Shown here: positions 1-9,543 of the stretch, in pieces
Numbering within the stretch: the first letter of the stretch is position 1
How the letters are laid out: each line of letters begins with the position of its first letter
Assembly (NCBI RefSeq): GCF_024343615.1
Contig: NZ_RJUB01000015.1
Coordinates: 62,001-126,000 of the forward strand
From: Ferruginibacter sp. HRS2-29
GTDB lineage: Bacteria > Bacteroidota > Bacteroidia > Chitinophagales > Chitinophagaceae
Length of the DNA: 64,000 nt
Direction: 5' to 3'
Position numbers and translations under genes: made by a program
The notes under the pieces: generated by a model
The model's database searches: none
Told to the model about the DNA's origin: nothing
What the model saw: only the letters and a program-made list of their open reading frames with translations

Positions 1-1
1 C

Positions 2-1837
2 GGGTTAGCCTACCCTACACTTACCAAATCCTATTTCGCGGTAAGCAACGGCGTGGTATATGTTTCCACCGATAAAGGAACAACACTCGATCCGGCTTAT
101 TCCAACTTCAACTTCCAGATGCTGGATGTAGCAGCCATTGGCAACGATACGGTATGGGCCGTAGGATACAGCCAGTTCAGCGTTCCGTCCGCATCAAGAA
201 CATCCAGTGTTTTCAGGTCCATTGACGGAGGCGCCACCTGGACCGCGATAGGCGGTTTCCCTATGGGAACAACTGCCCCCAACTTATCAAAAATATCTTT
301 TGCCAGCAGGAACGTAGGTTACCTGGCAGGATCAAGGAACTCCATTTATAAGACAACAGATGGCGGTACCACATGGACCAGCATCAATCCCTTCCCGGCT
401 TTAAATGAAGGCCCGACCGGCTTTCCAAATGCTTTCATTTCTTATACCGAAATAAAGGCATTGGATGAAAACACCGTTTTCGCTATCGGCAACATGTTCA
501 CCAGCACCGGTATCAAACGGGTGTACAAATCCACCAATGGCGGTACTACCTGGACAGATATCACGGGCAACATCCCTGCATTATTCCCGGTGGGCAACCT
601 GATCGGGCTCTGCATGTCGGACGCCAACAATGGTTATGTAACCGCCGGAAGCTCATTGTTTAAAACCACTGATGGCGGTACTACCTGGACAATGGATATA
701 GCGCCCATCAACAGCCTGTTTGAAACCATGGCATTCTCTCCACGCACTGTTCCGGCAGGTATTCCTTTCGAAAACAGGAAGCTGATCGTAAGCGGTTTTT
801 CTGCCCCGGTAGCCAACGGCGCTATCATGGAATATGGCAACCCGGCAAACATTGCCGTAAATACTACCGAAGTAATTACCAATACCAACTGCGCTACCGC
901 CAATGCGGGAAGCATCGTGATCAATGCTACCGGTGGCTTGCCTCCCTATTCTTACAGCATCAATGGAGGCGCATTCCAGCCTTCCGGCAGCTTTACAGGA
1001 TTGACACAGGGCAACTATACGATCACTGTTAAAGACGCTTTCTGCGGCCTGCTGACTAAAACTGTAGCGATCGGTTTTACCGACAACCTTACTGTAGCGG
1101 TATCTCCATCGGATACTACCGTTTGCTCCGGCGCTCCGGTGCAGCTCACGGCTACCAGCCTGGCCGGCGCTACGTATGCCTGGTCGCCTGCTGCGGGCTT
1201 ATCATCGGCCAGCATCAGCAACCCGGTTGCTACTGCCGGGAACAGCAATACCGTTTACACCGTTACTGCTACTTTGGGCGCTTGCGTAAAAACGGCTACC
1301 AGCTCGTTTACCATTAAAGCCAGCCCTGTCATCAGCGCGGGTGCTGACAAAACGATCGTTCAGGGGGATGCTGTATTACTGGAGGGAACTGTGTTCAACG
1401 GCGCAGGCTCTATTGCCTGGACACCGGCGGCAACACTCAGCAATGCCAATACCCTGGCGCCATTGGCCAAGCCAACTACCACCACGGTGTATACATTAAC
1501 CGTAAAAGACAACAACAGCTGTACTTCTACCGATGATGCTACGGTAACCGTATTGCCTTATTGCATCAAAATAAACAATGCGTTTACACCTAATGGCGAT
1601 GGCATCAACGAAAGATGGATCGTTACCAACGGCAGCGCCTGTACCACACAGATCGGCGCAAAAGTATATAACCGGTATGGCAGCCTCGTGTACAGCAATG
1701 ATAATTACAGCAATGACTGGGATGGAACCTACAAAGGAAAACCTGTTCCGGATGCCACTTATTATTATGTACTTACGTACAGGCTGATCAATAATAAAAC
1801 AGTGACATTGAAAGGTGACGTAACTATCTTAAGGTAA
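2..1837 (+). CDS. Type IX secretion cargo with Asp-box repeats and gliding-type C-terminal domain (5' partial)
   Basis: The reading frame is open from the window edge, so the N-terminus and signal peptide lie outside; 611 residues are visible. The first ~260 residues carry repeated Asp-box/BNR-like motifs (GGATWT, DGGTTWT, NGGTTWT, DGGTTWT), as in YCF48/sialidase-type propellers. A SprB-type repeat follows at about 300-355 (GGLPPYSYSINGG...GNYTITV), then two Ig/PKD-like domains (about 363-515). The last ~90 residues are a gliding motility-associated C-terminal domain (NAFTPNGDGINE...YNRYGSLVY...WDGTYKGKPVPDATYYY). That domain family is known as the type B sorting signal of the type IX secretion system, so the protein is inferred to be exported to the cell surface or medium. 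Its ligand is unknown. The PorP/SprF gene 19 bp downstream fits a cargo-partner pair. Confidence 0.9.
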   Translation, partial: GLAYPTLTKSYFAVSNGVVYVSTDKGTTLDPAYSNFNFQMLDVAAIGNDTVWAVGYSQFSVPSASRTSSVFRSIDGGATWTAIGGFPMGTTAPNLSKISFASRNVGYLAGSRNSIYKTTDGGTTWTSINPFPALNEGPTGFPNAFISYTEIKALDENTVFAIGNMFTSTGIKRVYKSTNGGTTWTDITGNIPALFPVGNLIGLCMSDANNGYVTAGSSLFKTTDGGTTWTMDIAPINSLFETMAFSPRTVPAGIPFENRKLIVSGFSAPVANGAIMEYGNPANIAVNTTEVITNTNCATANAGSIVINATGGLPPYSYSINGGAFQPSGSFTGLTQGNYTITVKDAFCGLLTKTVAIGFTDNLTVAVSPSDTTVCSGAPVQLTATSLAGATYAWSPAAGLSSASISNPVATAGNSNTVYTVTATLGACVKTATSSFTIKASPVISAGADKTIVQGDAVLLEGTVFNGAGSIAWTPAATLSNANTLAPLAKPTTTTVYTLTVKDNNSCTSTDDATVTVLPYCIKINNAFTPNGDGINERWIVTNGSACTTQIGAKVYNRYGSLVYSNDNYSNDWDGTYKGKPVPDATYYYVLTYRLINNKTVTLKGDVTILR

Positions 1838-1856
1838 AATTTAAACTACAACAATC

Positions 1857-2765
1857 ATGAAAAAATATATCCTGTTGGTATTTATCTTAAGCACAGCTTA
1901 TATTACCAACGCACAGCAATTGCAAAACTCTTCCTTTTATGATATGCAGGGGATAATTAACAATCCGTCCATGGCGGGTGTATTTCAAAAGCCTGAAGTA
2001 AAAGGCACAGCGGGCGCTACCTATCGCAGCCAATGGAGCGGTATCAGTGGAAGCCCCGAAACGATTACCGTATTCGGTTCGTTTGCGCTTCCGAAACAAA
2101 AGATCGGCATTGGCGGTTATGTTTATAACGATAAGACAGGGCCTACCAGCAGGACCGGTATCCAGCTGGCGCTGGCAAAACATATCCTCATGAACAACGG
2201 TGCAAATTTTTCGCTGGGTATTGAAACCAAATTGCAACAGTATTCCATCAACAAGTCGAAGCTGTCCGAATCCCTGGCTTCAGATCCTGTACTGGGTGCA
2301 AGCGACAACCGGATGAAATTTGATGCAGGTTTCGGCATATCATATACCACCGAAAAATTTCAGCTGGGTGCTTCGGTTACTCAACTGGTGCAGTCAAAAC
2401 TTGATTTTTACAGCGGTAATTTACAGCGGAGCGAAGTGGCCCGGTTGTACCGCCACTATTATGCACACGGCTCTTACAACTGGGACGTGGATGGCGCGAC
2501 CACCATCACACCAAACTTCCTCGTAACATACTTACCAAATGCCCCTACCGAATTCCAGGGTGGTGTAAGGGTGGAACACAACCAGGCATTTTTCTGGGGC
2601 CTTGCTTTAAGGGCAAGGCAAAGCTGGATGCTTACCGCAGGGTTGCATATCCACAAAAAACTCACCATAGGTTATACCTATGATGTTTACAAGACGCCTA
2701 TCAGCCTGTTTGATAATGGTTCCAATGCACATGAAGTTTTACTGAAATATAACTTTCTGAAATAA
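1857..2765 (+). CDS. PorP/SprF family type IX secretion membrane protein
   Basis: A 302-residue outer-membrane protein starting MKKYILLVFILSTAYITNAQQ, a signal peptide with a typical Ala-Gln cleavage site. The early segment NPSMAGVF...YRSQW is characteristic of PorP/SprF proteins, and the rest alternates as expected for a beta-barrel, ending in a short hydrophobic strand (LLKYNFLK). In this family (for example SprF of Flavobacterium) the protein works with T9SS cargo carrying type B C-terminal domains. The gene follows such a cargo by 19 bp and is probably co-transcribed with it; a strong terminator lies just downstream. The specific pairing is inferred from position. Confidence 0.88.
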   Translation: MKKYILLVFILSTAYITNAQQLQNSSFYDMQGIINNPSMAGVFQKPEVKGTAGATYRSQWSGISGSPETITVFGSFALPKQKIGIGGYVYNDKTGPTSRTGIQLALAKHILMNNGANFSLGIETKLQQYSINKSKLSESLASDPVLGASDNRMKFDAGFGISYTTEKFQLGASVTQLVQSKLDFYSGNLQRSEVARLYRHYYAHGSYNWDVDGATTITPNFLVTYLPNAPTEFQGGVRVEHNQAFFWGLALRARQSWMLTAGLHIHKKLTIGYTYDVYKTPISLFDNGSNAHEVLLKYNFLK

Positions 2766-2786
2766 GTCTTTTTTCAATTTTGGTTT

Positions 2787-2822
2787 AGCCGCAGTTGTTG
2801 AGAAACACTGCGGCTTTTTTTA
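2787..2822 (+). terminator. Rho-independent terminator after the PorP/SprF gene
   Basis: A 9-bp perfect stem (AGCCGCAGT at 2787-2795 paired with 2807-2815) with an 11-nt loop, followed by a T tract. It closes the cargo-SprF transcription unit. Confidence 0.85.
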
Positions 2823-2988
2823 TTGTACCGGAAGGTGGCGGAGACCTGATAGGTAGCGAAGGAATGGATCAAGGCCCCAACCCGCATGATTGAACCGTAT
2901 CCGGTATCCGGCACCCATCCCACCACATTTCTCCACGATTTTGTACATTTACCTGCCGGTCAGCCAAAAACTACATCGTAAAAACTAA

Positions 2989-5043
2989 ATGCTCCTGGAG
3001 AAATCGATCATATCCCCTTTTGCTTTTTGCAAAAAAGCTACCTTCTTACAGCGGGCTTTATTGATACTTATTTTGTTGTTTATCAAAATTTTACCCGGCT
3101 ATGGCCAGGCCGAAAAGGAAAGCGGGATGGACACTTCCAGCATTCTCAGGCTGATAGAAAAAGCTATGGGGCTTACGGATAAATCCCCCGACCAGGCGCT
3201 CCAATACCTCGATGAAGCGCTGAAGAAAAGTGCGAAAACCGGTTTTGATAAAGGTGTTGCATTGGCTTCCATCAAAATGGGAAAATGGTATTTCGGAAGT
3301 AACAATGATAAGTCGATACAACTGGCCAGAATCGCACTCGACAAATTTGAAAAAAATACCTGGGGCACGGTGGAACATAAAGCCGAAGCCCATTTGCTGC
3401 TGGCGGAATCGTATGATGAAAAGGGCCAGACAGATTCTTCTGCCTATTTTTATTACCTGCTGGGTTCAGAAATGGAAGCCGGCAATATCAACGATCCGGA
3501 ATTTGCGGTAGCGGTATTTACCAAGCTGACCATTTTTTGGGTAAACCTGGATTATGGTTCTGTTTCCAATAAAGAATACTTAAAAACCATACGGCGCTTT
3601 GTAGAAAAGGCGAATGCCGCCGCAAAAAAAATAACAGACCAGGAAGATGGCAGATCGAGCGTTTATTTTATACAAGGTGCCTATTACCATGGTATCCGGC
3701 AATTTGACAGCGCCCGTTATTTTTATAAAAGATACATTGATGAACGGGAACGCCTTAAAAAACTGGGCGTTCAGCGAAAGATCTCAACGCTCTTCAATAT
3801 AGCGGATACTTACCTTCAGCAGGATGAGCCGGATGAAGCGATGAAATATATTTCGGAAATAAAAGAGATCGGCAAAGACCCGGCAAAAACCAAGTACCTC
3901 GCTTTTTACATCACTTTCATCGATTTCCTTACTGCCAAAGCCTTGTACCAGCAAAAACAATATGCAGCGGCAATCGCGTTGTTGAGCAGGACACATGAAG
4001 AATTAAAAAAAACCGGCAGCCATTTCCGGAACGAGATCGTGGAATCCTATAAGATATCTGCAGATTCTTACGAAGCCATGGGCAATTATAAAAAAGCATT
4101 GGAACAAAAAAACATCTACCTGGAACTTTACGATAGCCTGAGCAAAAAAGACAAGATAGATATGATCAGCAGGCTGGAAGTCAGGTATGGCATAGCCGAA
4201 AAAGACAAAGAGCTGGCATTGCAAAAACTTACGCTCACAGAAGTAAATAACAGTAACCGCAACAAGAACTTTCTCCTGGCCGGCATTTCCTTATTTGCAT
4301 TTTTAATAGTGGTCATCTTTGCCTTGTGGCGCAACCGGAACGTAAGTACACAAAAGCTGCAATTGCAAAAGATCGACAACCTTCAGCAAAAGATAAAGAT
4401 CGAAAGGCTGAATGCCAGTATTGCCGGGGAGCAAAAAGAACGTACGCGTATGGCCCGGGAACTGCACGATGGGATCGGCGGGCTGATATCGGCTGCAAAA
4501 ATGAATTTCGAACTGGCCAGGAAAAAAATCCCGCAGGAAAGCGCCGGCGATTTTACCGATGGGTTGAAATTACTGGAAGAAGCCGGTATCGAATTGCGGC
4601 AGGCAGCTCACAACCTGATACCTGAAACCCTTTTACAGGAAGGACTTTCGGCCGCCGTAGCCGCTTATTGCGAAAGGCTGAGCAGCAAAGGGACCACTAC
4701 CATCAGCTTCCAGTCTTTTGGGGAACAGCAGCACATCGGCCCATCGTACGACCTTACCATCTACAGGATCATACAGGAGCTGGTACATAATATCATAAAA
4801 CATGCCCGGGCAAAAACCGCGATGGTGCAACTGAATTTTCACCCGGATAATTCTTTGAGCATTACGGTAGAAGACGACGGCATCGGCATGAAACAGGATG
4901 GTGACCATGCGGATGGTATGGGATTAAAAAACATTCACAACCGCGTAAAAGAACTCAACGGCTCCCTTGAAATAAAAAGCGAAACAGGAAAAGGGACCGG
5001 GTTTTATTTGGAATTTCAACCGGAAAATTTTGAAACCGCATGA
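2989..5043 (+). CDS. TPR-containing sensor histidine kinase (NarL/DesK-type)
   Basis: A 684-residue membrane sensor kinase. An N-terminal hydrophobic export segment (about 20-40, ending GYGQ) precedes a ~380-residue helical region of TPR-like repeats, inferred to be periplasmic. One membrane helix lies at about 425-444. The cytoplasmic part has a HisKA_3 dimerisation/phosphoacceptor segment (ERTRMARELHDGIGG, phosphoacceptor His493) and a C-terminal HATPase_c domain with N-box (ELVHNIIKHA, ~597), G1 (EDDGIGM, ~627) and GMGLKNI (~643). The stop overlaps the start of the response regulator by 4 bp (ATGA at 5040), so the two are a coupled kinase-regulator pair. The signal sensed is unknown. It is more distant from the two kinases at 12-15.8 kb than those are from each other. 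Confidence 0.92.
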   Translation: MLLEKSIISPFAFCKKATFLQRALLILILLFIKILPGYGQAEKESGMDTSSILRLIEKAMGLTDKSPDQALQYLDEALKKSAKTGFDKGVALASIKMGKWYFGSNNDKSIQLARIALDKFEKNTWGTVEHKAEAHLLLAESYDEKGQTDSSAYFYYLLGSEMEAGNINDPEFAVAVFTKLTIFWVNLDYGSVSNKEYLKTIRRFVEKANAAAKKITDQEDGRSSVYFIQGAYYHGIRQFDSARYFYKRYIDERERLKKLGVQRKISTLFNIADTYLQQDEPDEAMKYISEIKEIGKDPAKTKYLAFYITFIDFLTAKALYQQKQYAAAIALLSRTHEELKKTGSHFRNEIVESYKISADSYEAMGNYKKALEQKNIYLELYDSLSKKDKIDMISRLEVRYGIAEKDKELALQKLTLTEVNNSNRNKNFLLAGISLFAFLIVVIFALWRNRNVSTQKLQLQKIDNLQQKIKIERLNASIAGEQKERTRMARELHDGIGGLISAAKMNFELARKKIPQESAGDFTDGLKLLEEAGIELRQAAHNLIPETLLQEGLSAAVAAYCERLSSKGTTTISFQSFGEQQHIGPSYDLTIYRIIQELVHNIIKHARAKTAMVQLNFHPDNSLSITVEDDGIGMKQDGDHADGMGLKNIHNRVKELNGSLEIKSETGKGTGFYLEFQPENFETA

Positions 5044-5666
5044 TTAACGTTATGATCACCGATGACCAATCCATCATCATAAATGGATTGCAGAAAATAC
5101 TGGCCGAAAGCCCGGAAATAAATATCACCGGTACGTTTTCCAACGGAGAAGAATTGCTCGAAGGCTTACGGCTGCTCAGGCCCGACGTATTACTGCTGGA
5201 TATACAAATGCCCGGTAAAACAGGAATAGAACTGGCCGGCATCATTCATAAAAAATACCCGGATGTAAAGATCATCGCACTGACCAACATCGATATTTCT
5301 GTCCAGATAAAAAAAATGCTGCAGCAGGGAAGCAAGGGCTACCTGCTTAAAGATGCCCATCCTGAAGTGATCATACAGGCAATAAAAGCGGTGCATGAAG
5401 GGGAACAATTCCTGCAGAAAGAAATACAGGACAAGTTGCTGAAAAGCCTTACCGACCAATCGCCGGCCACCGCTATTACCCGCAGGGAAAAAGAAATACT
5501 ACAGTTGATAGTGGCGGAGTTCACCAACAAAGAAATTGCAGACAAGCTATTTTTAAGCCTCCGGACAATTGAAAATCACCGCAATCACCTGTTGCAGAAA
5601 TTTAAAGTAAAAAACACGGCAGGGCTTGTGAAGATAGCGATACAGGAAGGGTTGGTAGATAATTGA
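5040..5666 (+). CDS. LuxR/NarL-family response regulator
   Basis: 208 residues: a receiver domain (acidic pair D8/D9, phosphoacceptor D54 in LLLDIQMPG, conserved Lys in KGYLLKD) and a C-terminal LuxR helix-turn-helix (TRREKEILQLIVAEFTNKEI...LRTIENHRNHL). It is translationally coupled to the upstream kinase through an ATGA overlap, so it is almost certainly its partner. Targets cannot be deduced from the sequence. Confidence 0.93.
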   Translation: MINVMITDDQSIIINGLQKILAESPEINITGTFSNGEELLEGLRLLRPDVLLLDIQMPGKTGIELAGIIHKKYPDVKIIALTNIDISVQIKKMLQQGSKGYLLKDAHPEVIIQAIKAVHEGEQFLQKEIQDKLLKSLTDQSPATAITRREKEILQLIVAEFTNKEIADKLFLSLRTIENHRNHLLQKFKVKNTAGLVKIAIQEGLVDN

Positions 5667-5756
5667 ATAAGGGATATAGATATACTGCTAAAAGCAACTT
5701 TTTTCAATCATAAACCCGCATGCACACATTATCCATTAATCATTTATCTATTCTCC

Positions 5757-6215
5757 TTACTTCTTAAAGTATTCGATGGCGGCCATTACCTCCCCCGGCG
5801 TTTTATTCATTGCACCGGTGATATGAAAGTCTGTCTCCAGGATGGCCGTACGCTGTGCATTAATGTATTTTACTGCAAGATAATCCTCCGCGTCATCCCC
5901 CTCGCCTACCACTACCAGTTGTGCGGACTGCACCTGTTTCCAGCTAACGGTAATGCCTGAACGAAAAAAAATAATCCCTTTGGAATCGATCTGCAGGATC
6001 GGCTTCCGAGTAAGCAATTTATACCCTGTACCCAATGCCAGCAAGCCCGGCAAGGCCAGCAGTGGCCAGAACATATCGCCCAAAAATCCCGGCCCCGGGT
6101 AGAAACACAGCAATACCGCGAAGAAAGCCGCTACTACACAAGTGATGAGTAACACCGTAATGGAGTCGCTCACCTGGAAAGTAAAAGGAACAGTTGTTTT
6201 ATTTTTTGCAGCCAT
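5757..6215 (-). CDS. Small membrane protein with PH-like domain (STM3941-like), function unknown
   Basis: 152 residues with two hydrophobic helices (about 18-40 and 47-65) and a C-terminal beta-rich segment beginning LQIDSKGIIF and GITVSWKQV, the pattern of bacterial PH-like membrane proteins. The start is ATG at 6215. I do not recognise a specific function. It converges with the response regulator and lies downstream of the metallophosphoesterase on the same strand, separated from it by an AT-rich repeat. Confidence 0.6.
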   Translation of the reverse strand: MAAKNKTTVPFTFQVSDSITVLLITCVVAAFFAVLLCFYPGPGFLGDMFWPLLALPGLLALGTGYKLLTRKPILQIDSKGIIFFRSGITVSWKQVQSAQLVVVGEGDDAEDYLAVKYINAQRTAILETDFHITGAMNKTPGEVMAAIEYFKK

Positions 6216-6310
6216 ACTATAACAGTTACGGGTAGTGAGTTACGGGTTATGAGGTATGAGTTATGCGATAAGTCCCAACTGCAGCAAAGAAATTTCAACC
6301 CCGAAACTCA

Positions 6311-6358
6311 CTATCAATTATTAATTATCAATTATTAATTATCAATTATCAATTATAT
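6311..6358. repeat. AT-rich tandem word repeat (ATCAATTATTAATT)
   Basis: Four to five direct copies of an ATCAATT/ATTAATT word fill the gap and run up to the stop codon of the metallophosphoesterase gene. The same word class occurs at 11.1, 32.8 and 50.6 kb. Confidence 0.7.
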
Positions 6359-7609
6359 AAGCTCTATCACCGTGATCTCCGGCAATATTCCCACCCTGCC
6401 CGGATATCCGATAAACCCGAATCCGCGGTTAACGTATAATTTCTGTTTCGTCGTTTCGCTTTCGTATAATCCCGCCCACTGTTTGTACATATATTGCACG
6501 GGGCTCCATTTGAACCCGGGTATTTCTACGCCAAACTGCATTCCGTGGGTATGCCCGCTGAGCATCAGGTCTACATCTTTGTACTGTGTTTGCACCTGCG
6601 CTTCCCAATGGCTGGGATCGTGGCTCATCAATATCTTGAACGGATATTTTTCGGTGCCAGCATGCGCCAGGTCCATGCGCCCGTGTTTGGGGAAACGGGC
6701 TTTCGAGCTCCAGTTTTCGATGCCCAGCAAAGCGATCTGCTGCCCGCCTTTTTCCAATACCACATGCTCATTCATGAGCAATCGCCAACCGATGTCGGCA
6801 TGTACTTTTTTCAGGTTCTCAAGGTTCTGCGCTTTACTGATACCATCCGCAGGCCATTGCACATAATCGCCGTAGTCGTGGTTGCCAAGCGTGGAAAACA
6901 CGCCCATCGGCGCTTTCAGCCTGCTGAAGATCGCTTTGTAGTCATCCATTTCGGAAGCCTTATCATTTACCAGGTCACCTGTAAAAAGGATGAGGTCCGC
7001 TTCCTGCTGCAGGATCATATCCACGCCATGAGAAACGGCTTTGGGATTCATGAAACTACCACTATGGATATCGCTGATGTGTACTATTTTAAACCCTTTG
7101 AAAGCATCCGGCAGATGATCAAAAGATAATTGCACCCGCTTCACATTATAATTGTATTTGTTGGAAAACCCGTAGAGCAGGCTTCCGAATAAAGTGCCGC
7201 CAGCGGCAATGCCTATCCAGCTCAGGAATACCGAGCGGCTGATGCCTTCATCGCCCATAGTGGCAGTTTCGGTATTGCGGAAGAAAAGTTTTCCGGCCAG
7301 CCATTGGATGCCGCGGCGCAGATCATCCACCAGGAAAAAGATCAGTGCTACCAGCTTCGCGAAAAACAGCCCCATGATGGTGGCAAAAAGATACGTGCGT
7401 ATTTTTTTACCAAGAAAATTTTGCTCGGTATATACAAATAACAGGAAGCCTACGATGGCAAAAGCCGTGATAGCCCAGTAAATAGTATAAATGATGGCTT
7501 TTGCCTTGGGTGATGCGGATTGAGTAACACTTCTGACCGCCTGAAAAAAATAAGTATCGAGCAACAGCATGATCGATATGAAAATAACTACGCCAATGGG
7601 TGTACGCAT
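6353..7609 (-). CDS. Membrane-bound metallophosphoesterase (YkuE-like)
   Basis: 418 residues. The N-terminal ~160 residues hold about four membrane helices; the C-terminal ~260 are a calcineurin-like phosphoesterase with all signature blocks: HISDIHSG (metal ligands D and H), GDLVND, GNHD, SHDPSH and SGHTHG. Family members such as YkuE are dinuclear metal phosphatases near the membrane; the natural substrate is unknown here. Start ATG at 7609. It appears to be transcribed alone, with a palindromic repeat upstream. Confidence 0.88.
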   Translation of the reverse strand: MRTPIGVVIFISIMLLLDTYFFQAVRSVTQSASPKAKAIIYTIYWAITAFAIVGFLLFVYTEQNFLGKKIRTYLFATIMGLFFAKLVALIFFLVDDLRRGIQWLAGKLFFRNTETATMGDEGISRSVFLSWIGIAAGGTLFGSLLYGFSNKYNYNVKRVQLSFDHLPDAFKGFKIVHISDIHSGSFMNPKAVSHGVDMILQQEADLILFTGDLVNDKASEMDDYKAIFSRLKAPMGVFSTLGNHDYGDYVQWPADGISKAQNLENLKKVHADIGWRLLMNEHVVLEKGGQQIALLGIENWSSKARFPKHGRMDLAHAGTEKYPFKILMSHDPSHWEAQVQTQYKDVDLMLSGHTHGMQFGVEIPGFKWSPVQYMYKQWAGLYESETTKQKLYVNRGFGFIGYPGRVGILPEITVIELI

Positions 7610-7652
7610 GCTTATAAGTTTAAAATGATTTTTGCCTCCGGCAAAAATTAAT

Positions 7653-7798
7653 ACGCAACGCAGATTTTTATGATCCTTATGATTTATTATGATCTATTTG
7701 CAAAGACCATAAGATCTGGTGAAGCTGATTTTAGGAATTTAATTCTCACATAAAAAAATCATAACAGATCATCATTATCATAAAAATCCGTGTTGCGT
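7653..7798. repeat. Imperfect long inverted repeat between metallophosphoesterase and FMN reductase genes
   Basis: The left arm begins ACGCAACGCAGATTTTTATG and contains TATGATC-type words; the right arm ends ATAAAAATCCGTGTTGCGT, its imperfect reverse complement. About 40 bp at each end pair across a unique centre. A small hairpin (ATCCCGC, 7803-7818) follows at the stop of the FMN reductase. Confidence 0.75.
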
Positions 7799-7817
7799 TC
7801 TCATCCCGCTTGCGGGA

Positions 7818-8318
7818 TCAAAATTCCAAAAACTCTTCCAATTGTGTATCGATCGCACGAAGTGCGGACGCGTCGGCAAAATGATTATCCGCATCCAGCA
7901 GTTTGTCCACCAGGCTGATCGGCAGCCTGTTCGGGTGCACCAGCATCTTCATGTGCAGCAAACTTCCTGTAAGATGCTCCATTCCACGCAGGTTGCCGGC
8001 ACGGCCGGTAGCCACCCCCGTCAGCAGTACTTTTTTGTGCCACCATACTTTTGATACATCCGTATTATCCATCATCAGCTTCAATATCCCGGGGTAAGAT
8101 CCGTTGTATTCGGGCATCACAATGATGAACTTCCGGGCAGGCTTGAGCAGTTCGTTCTCTGTTTCGATAAACACCTGGTTGCGAACCGTCATATCAATCT
8201 CGTCGAGCAAAAGTAGCCGGGCTTCGATATTTTTCTCCAGTAATAACCGTTGATACTCAAGGGAAACTTTCCTGGTGTTGCTGGCTTTCCGGTTGGTTCC
8301 GGATATTATTGTAATCAT
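7818..8318 (-). CDS. NADPH-dependent FMN reductase family protein
   Basis: 166 residues with a flavodoxin-like fold: MITIISGTNRKASNTRKVS is the N-terminal FMN phosphate-binding loop, and VMPEYNGSYPGILKLMMDN is the family's conserved P-E-Y-N block (azoreductase/chromate reductase/ArsH-like). It probably reduces FMN, quinones or similar acceptors in the cytoplasm; the substrate cannot be told. Start ATG at 8318. It is divergent from parA across a ~270-bp gap. Confidence 0.85.
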   Translation of the reverse strand: MITIISGTNRKASNTRKVSLEYQRLLLEKNIEARLLLLDEIDMTVRNQVFIETENELLKPARKFIIVMPEYNGSYPGILKLMMDNTDVSKVWWHKKVLLTGVATGRAGNLRGMEHLTGSLLHMKMLVHPNRLPISLVDKLLDADNHFADASALRAIDTQLEEFLEF

Positions 8319-8587
8319 ATCAGAATGTAAAATTAATCTGATTGGCGATAGCCTGCCAAACTATTTATGCCTGGAAGTTCCCAATTTTATACCGAATGGT
8401 TATTTTTGCCAAGATGTCGCCTTTTGAAGCAGATTTAATGAGATAACAATGAAATTATTCCGTTATTTGTAAATCACCGCTGAGAGGAAATGGAGCAGAA
8501 GTTTCGCAGGATACAAAAATATCTGCGTAAACCCTCTTTTCTTTTGTTCTACGCGGTAAAAGGAGATTAAAACGAGGATTCAATATT

Positions 8588-9388
8588 ATGGCAAGAATTA
8601 TAGGAATTGCAAATCAAAAAGGAGGCGTAGGAAAAACCACGACTGCTATCAACCTGGCAGCGAGTTTTGCCATTTTAGAATACCGGACATTGTTGATAGA
8701 TGCCGATCCTCAGGCAAACAGCACCACCGGTGTGGGTTTCGACCTCCACAATGTGACCCGCAGCCTGTACGACTGCATGGTGAATGAAACACCGGCAAAG
8801 GAAGTCACCCTCAAAACGGAGATCTCCCACCTCGACCTGATCCCTTCGCACATCGACCTGGTGGGCGCCGAAATAGAAATGATCAATTATCCCAACAGGG
8901 AAAGTGTACTGAAACGAATCATCGAGCCTATCAGGGACGAATACGACTTCATCGTGATCGATTGCTCCCCTTCCCTCGGGCTTATTACTGTAAATGCATT
9001 GGTAGCCGCCGATAGCGTGGTGGTGCCGGTACAAACGGAATTCTTCGCACTGGAAGGGCTGGGCAAATTGCTCAATACGGTGAAGATCGTTCAGAACCGC
9101 CTCAATACCGACCTCAAGATCGAAGGCATCCTGATGACAATGTACGACGGAAGGCTCCGCCTCTGCAACCAGGTGGTAAGCGAAGTACGCCGCCACTTTG
9201 AAGAAATGGTCTTCAGCAGCATCATCCACCGCAATACCAAGCTGAGTGAGGCGCCGAGTGTAGGTAAACCGGTGATACTATATGATTCCGACAGCAAGGG
9301 TGCAGTGAATTATCTGAACCTGGCCAAAGAGATATTACAGAAAAATAACCTTACGAAAATAAATCAGGAAGACAAGGTAATGAGTTAA
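8588..9388 (+). CDS. parA: Chromosome-partitioning ATPase ParA (Soj)
   Basis: 266 residues, starting [20 protein letters not shown] with a deviant Walker A motif (KGGVGKTT, 11-18), then DADPQANST (A') and VIDCSPSLG (Walker B), the standard chromosomal ParA/Soj layout. It binds ATP and DNA and drives origin segregation with ParB. The start ATG at 8588 is preceded by a purine-rich GGAG about 20 bp upstream. A TAnnTTTG-like box (8401-8408) lies ~180 bp upstream but its use is uncertain. parB follows after 155 bp containing an inverted repeat. Confidence 0.95.
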   Translation: MARIIGIANQKGGVGKTTTAINLAASFAILEYRTLLIDADPQANSTTGVGFDLHNVTRSLYDCMVNETPAKEVTLKTEISHLDLIPSHIDLVGAEIEMINYPNRESVLKRIIEPIRDEYDFIVIDCSPSLGLITVNALVAADSVVVPVQTEFFALEGLGKLLNTVKIVQNRLNTDLKIEGILMTMYDGRLRLCNQVVSEVRRHFEEMVFSSIIHRNTKLSEAPSVGKPVILYDSDSKGAVNYLNLAKEILQKNNLTKINQEDKVMS

Positions 9389-9394
9389 ACAGGC

Positions 9395-9539
9395 AGATGT
9401 GCCACTATGCATATCTGCAAAATAACCAGGTTTTGATACTTCCTTTTAATCATTAACTACTAAAATTAAAGTGCCGTAAAATTTGTAAAAAACTGCCAAT
9501 ACTATTGGCATATTTGCATATTGGCACATTTGCATATTC
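9395..9539. repeat. Inverted word repeat in the parA-parB gap
   Basis: The left arm (9395-9420) contains GATGTGCCACTATGCATAT; the right arm (9504-9539) carries its approximate reverse complement as TTTGCATATTGGCACA within two copies of a TTTGCATATT word. The two arms flank ~80 bp of AT-rich sequence, and the right arm stops 4 bp before the parB start. Confidence 0.7.
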
Positions 9540-9543
9540 TATC

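Noticed and set aside
6494..7129. 211-codon plus-strand open frame inside the metallophosphoesterase gene
   Set aside because: It is the antisense shadow of a gene with complete catalytic motifs; no domain or start context.
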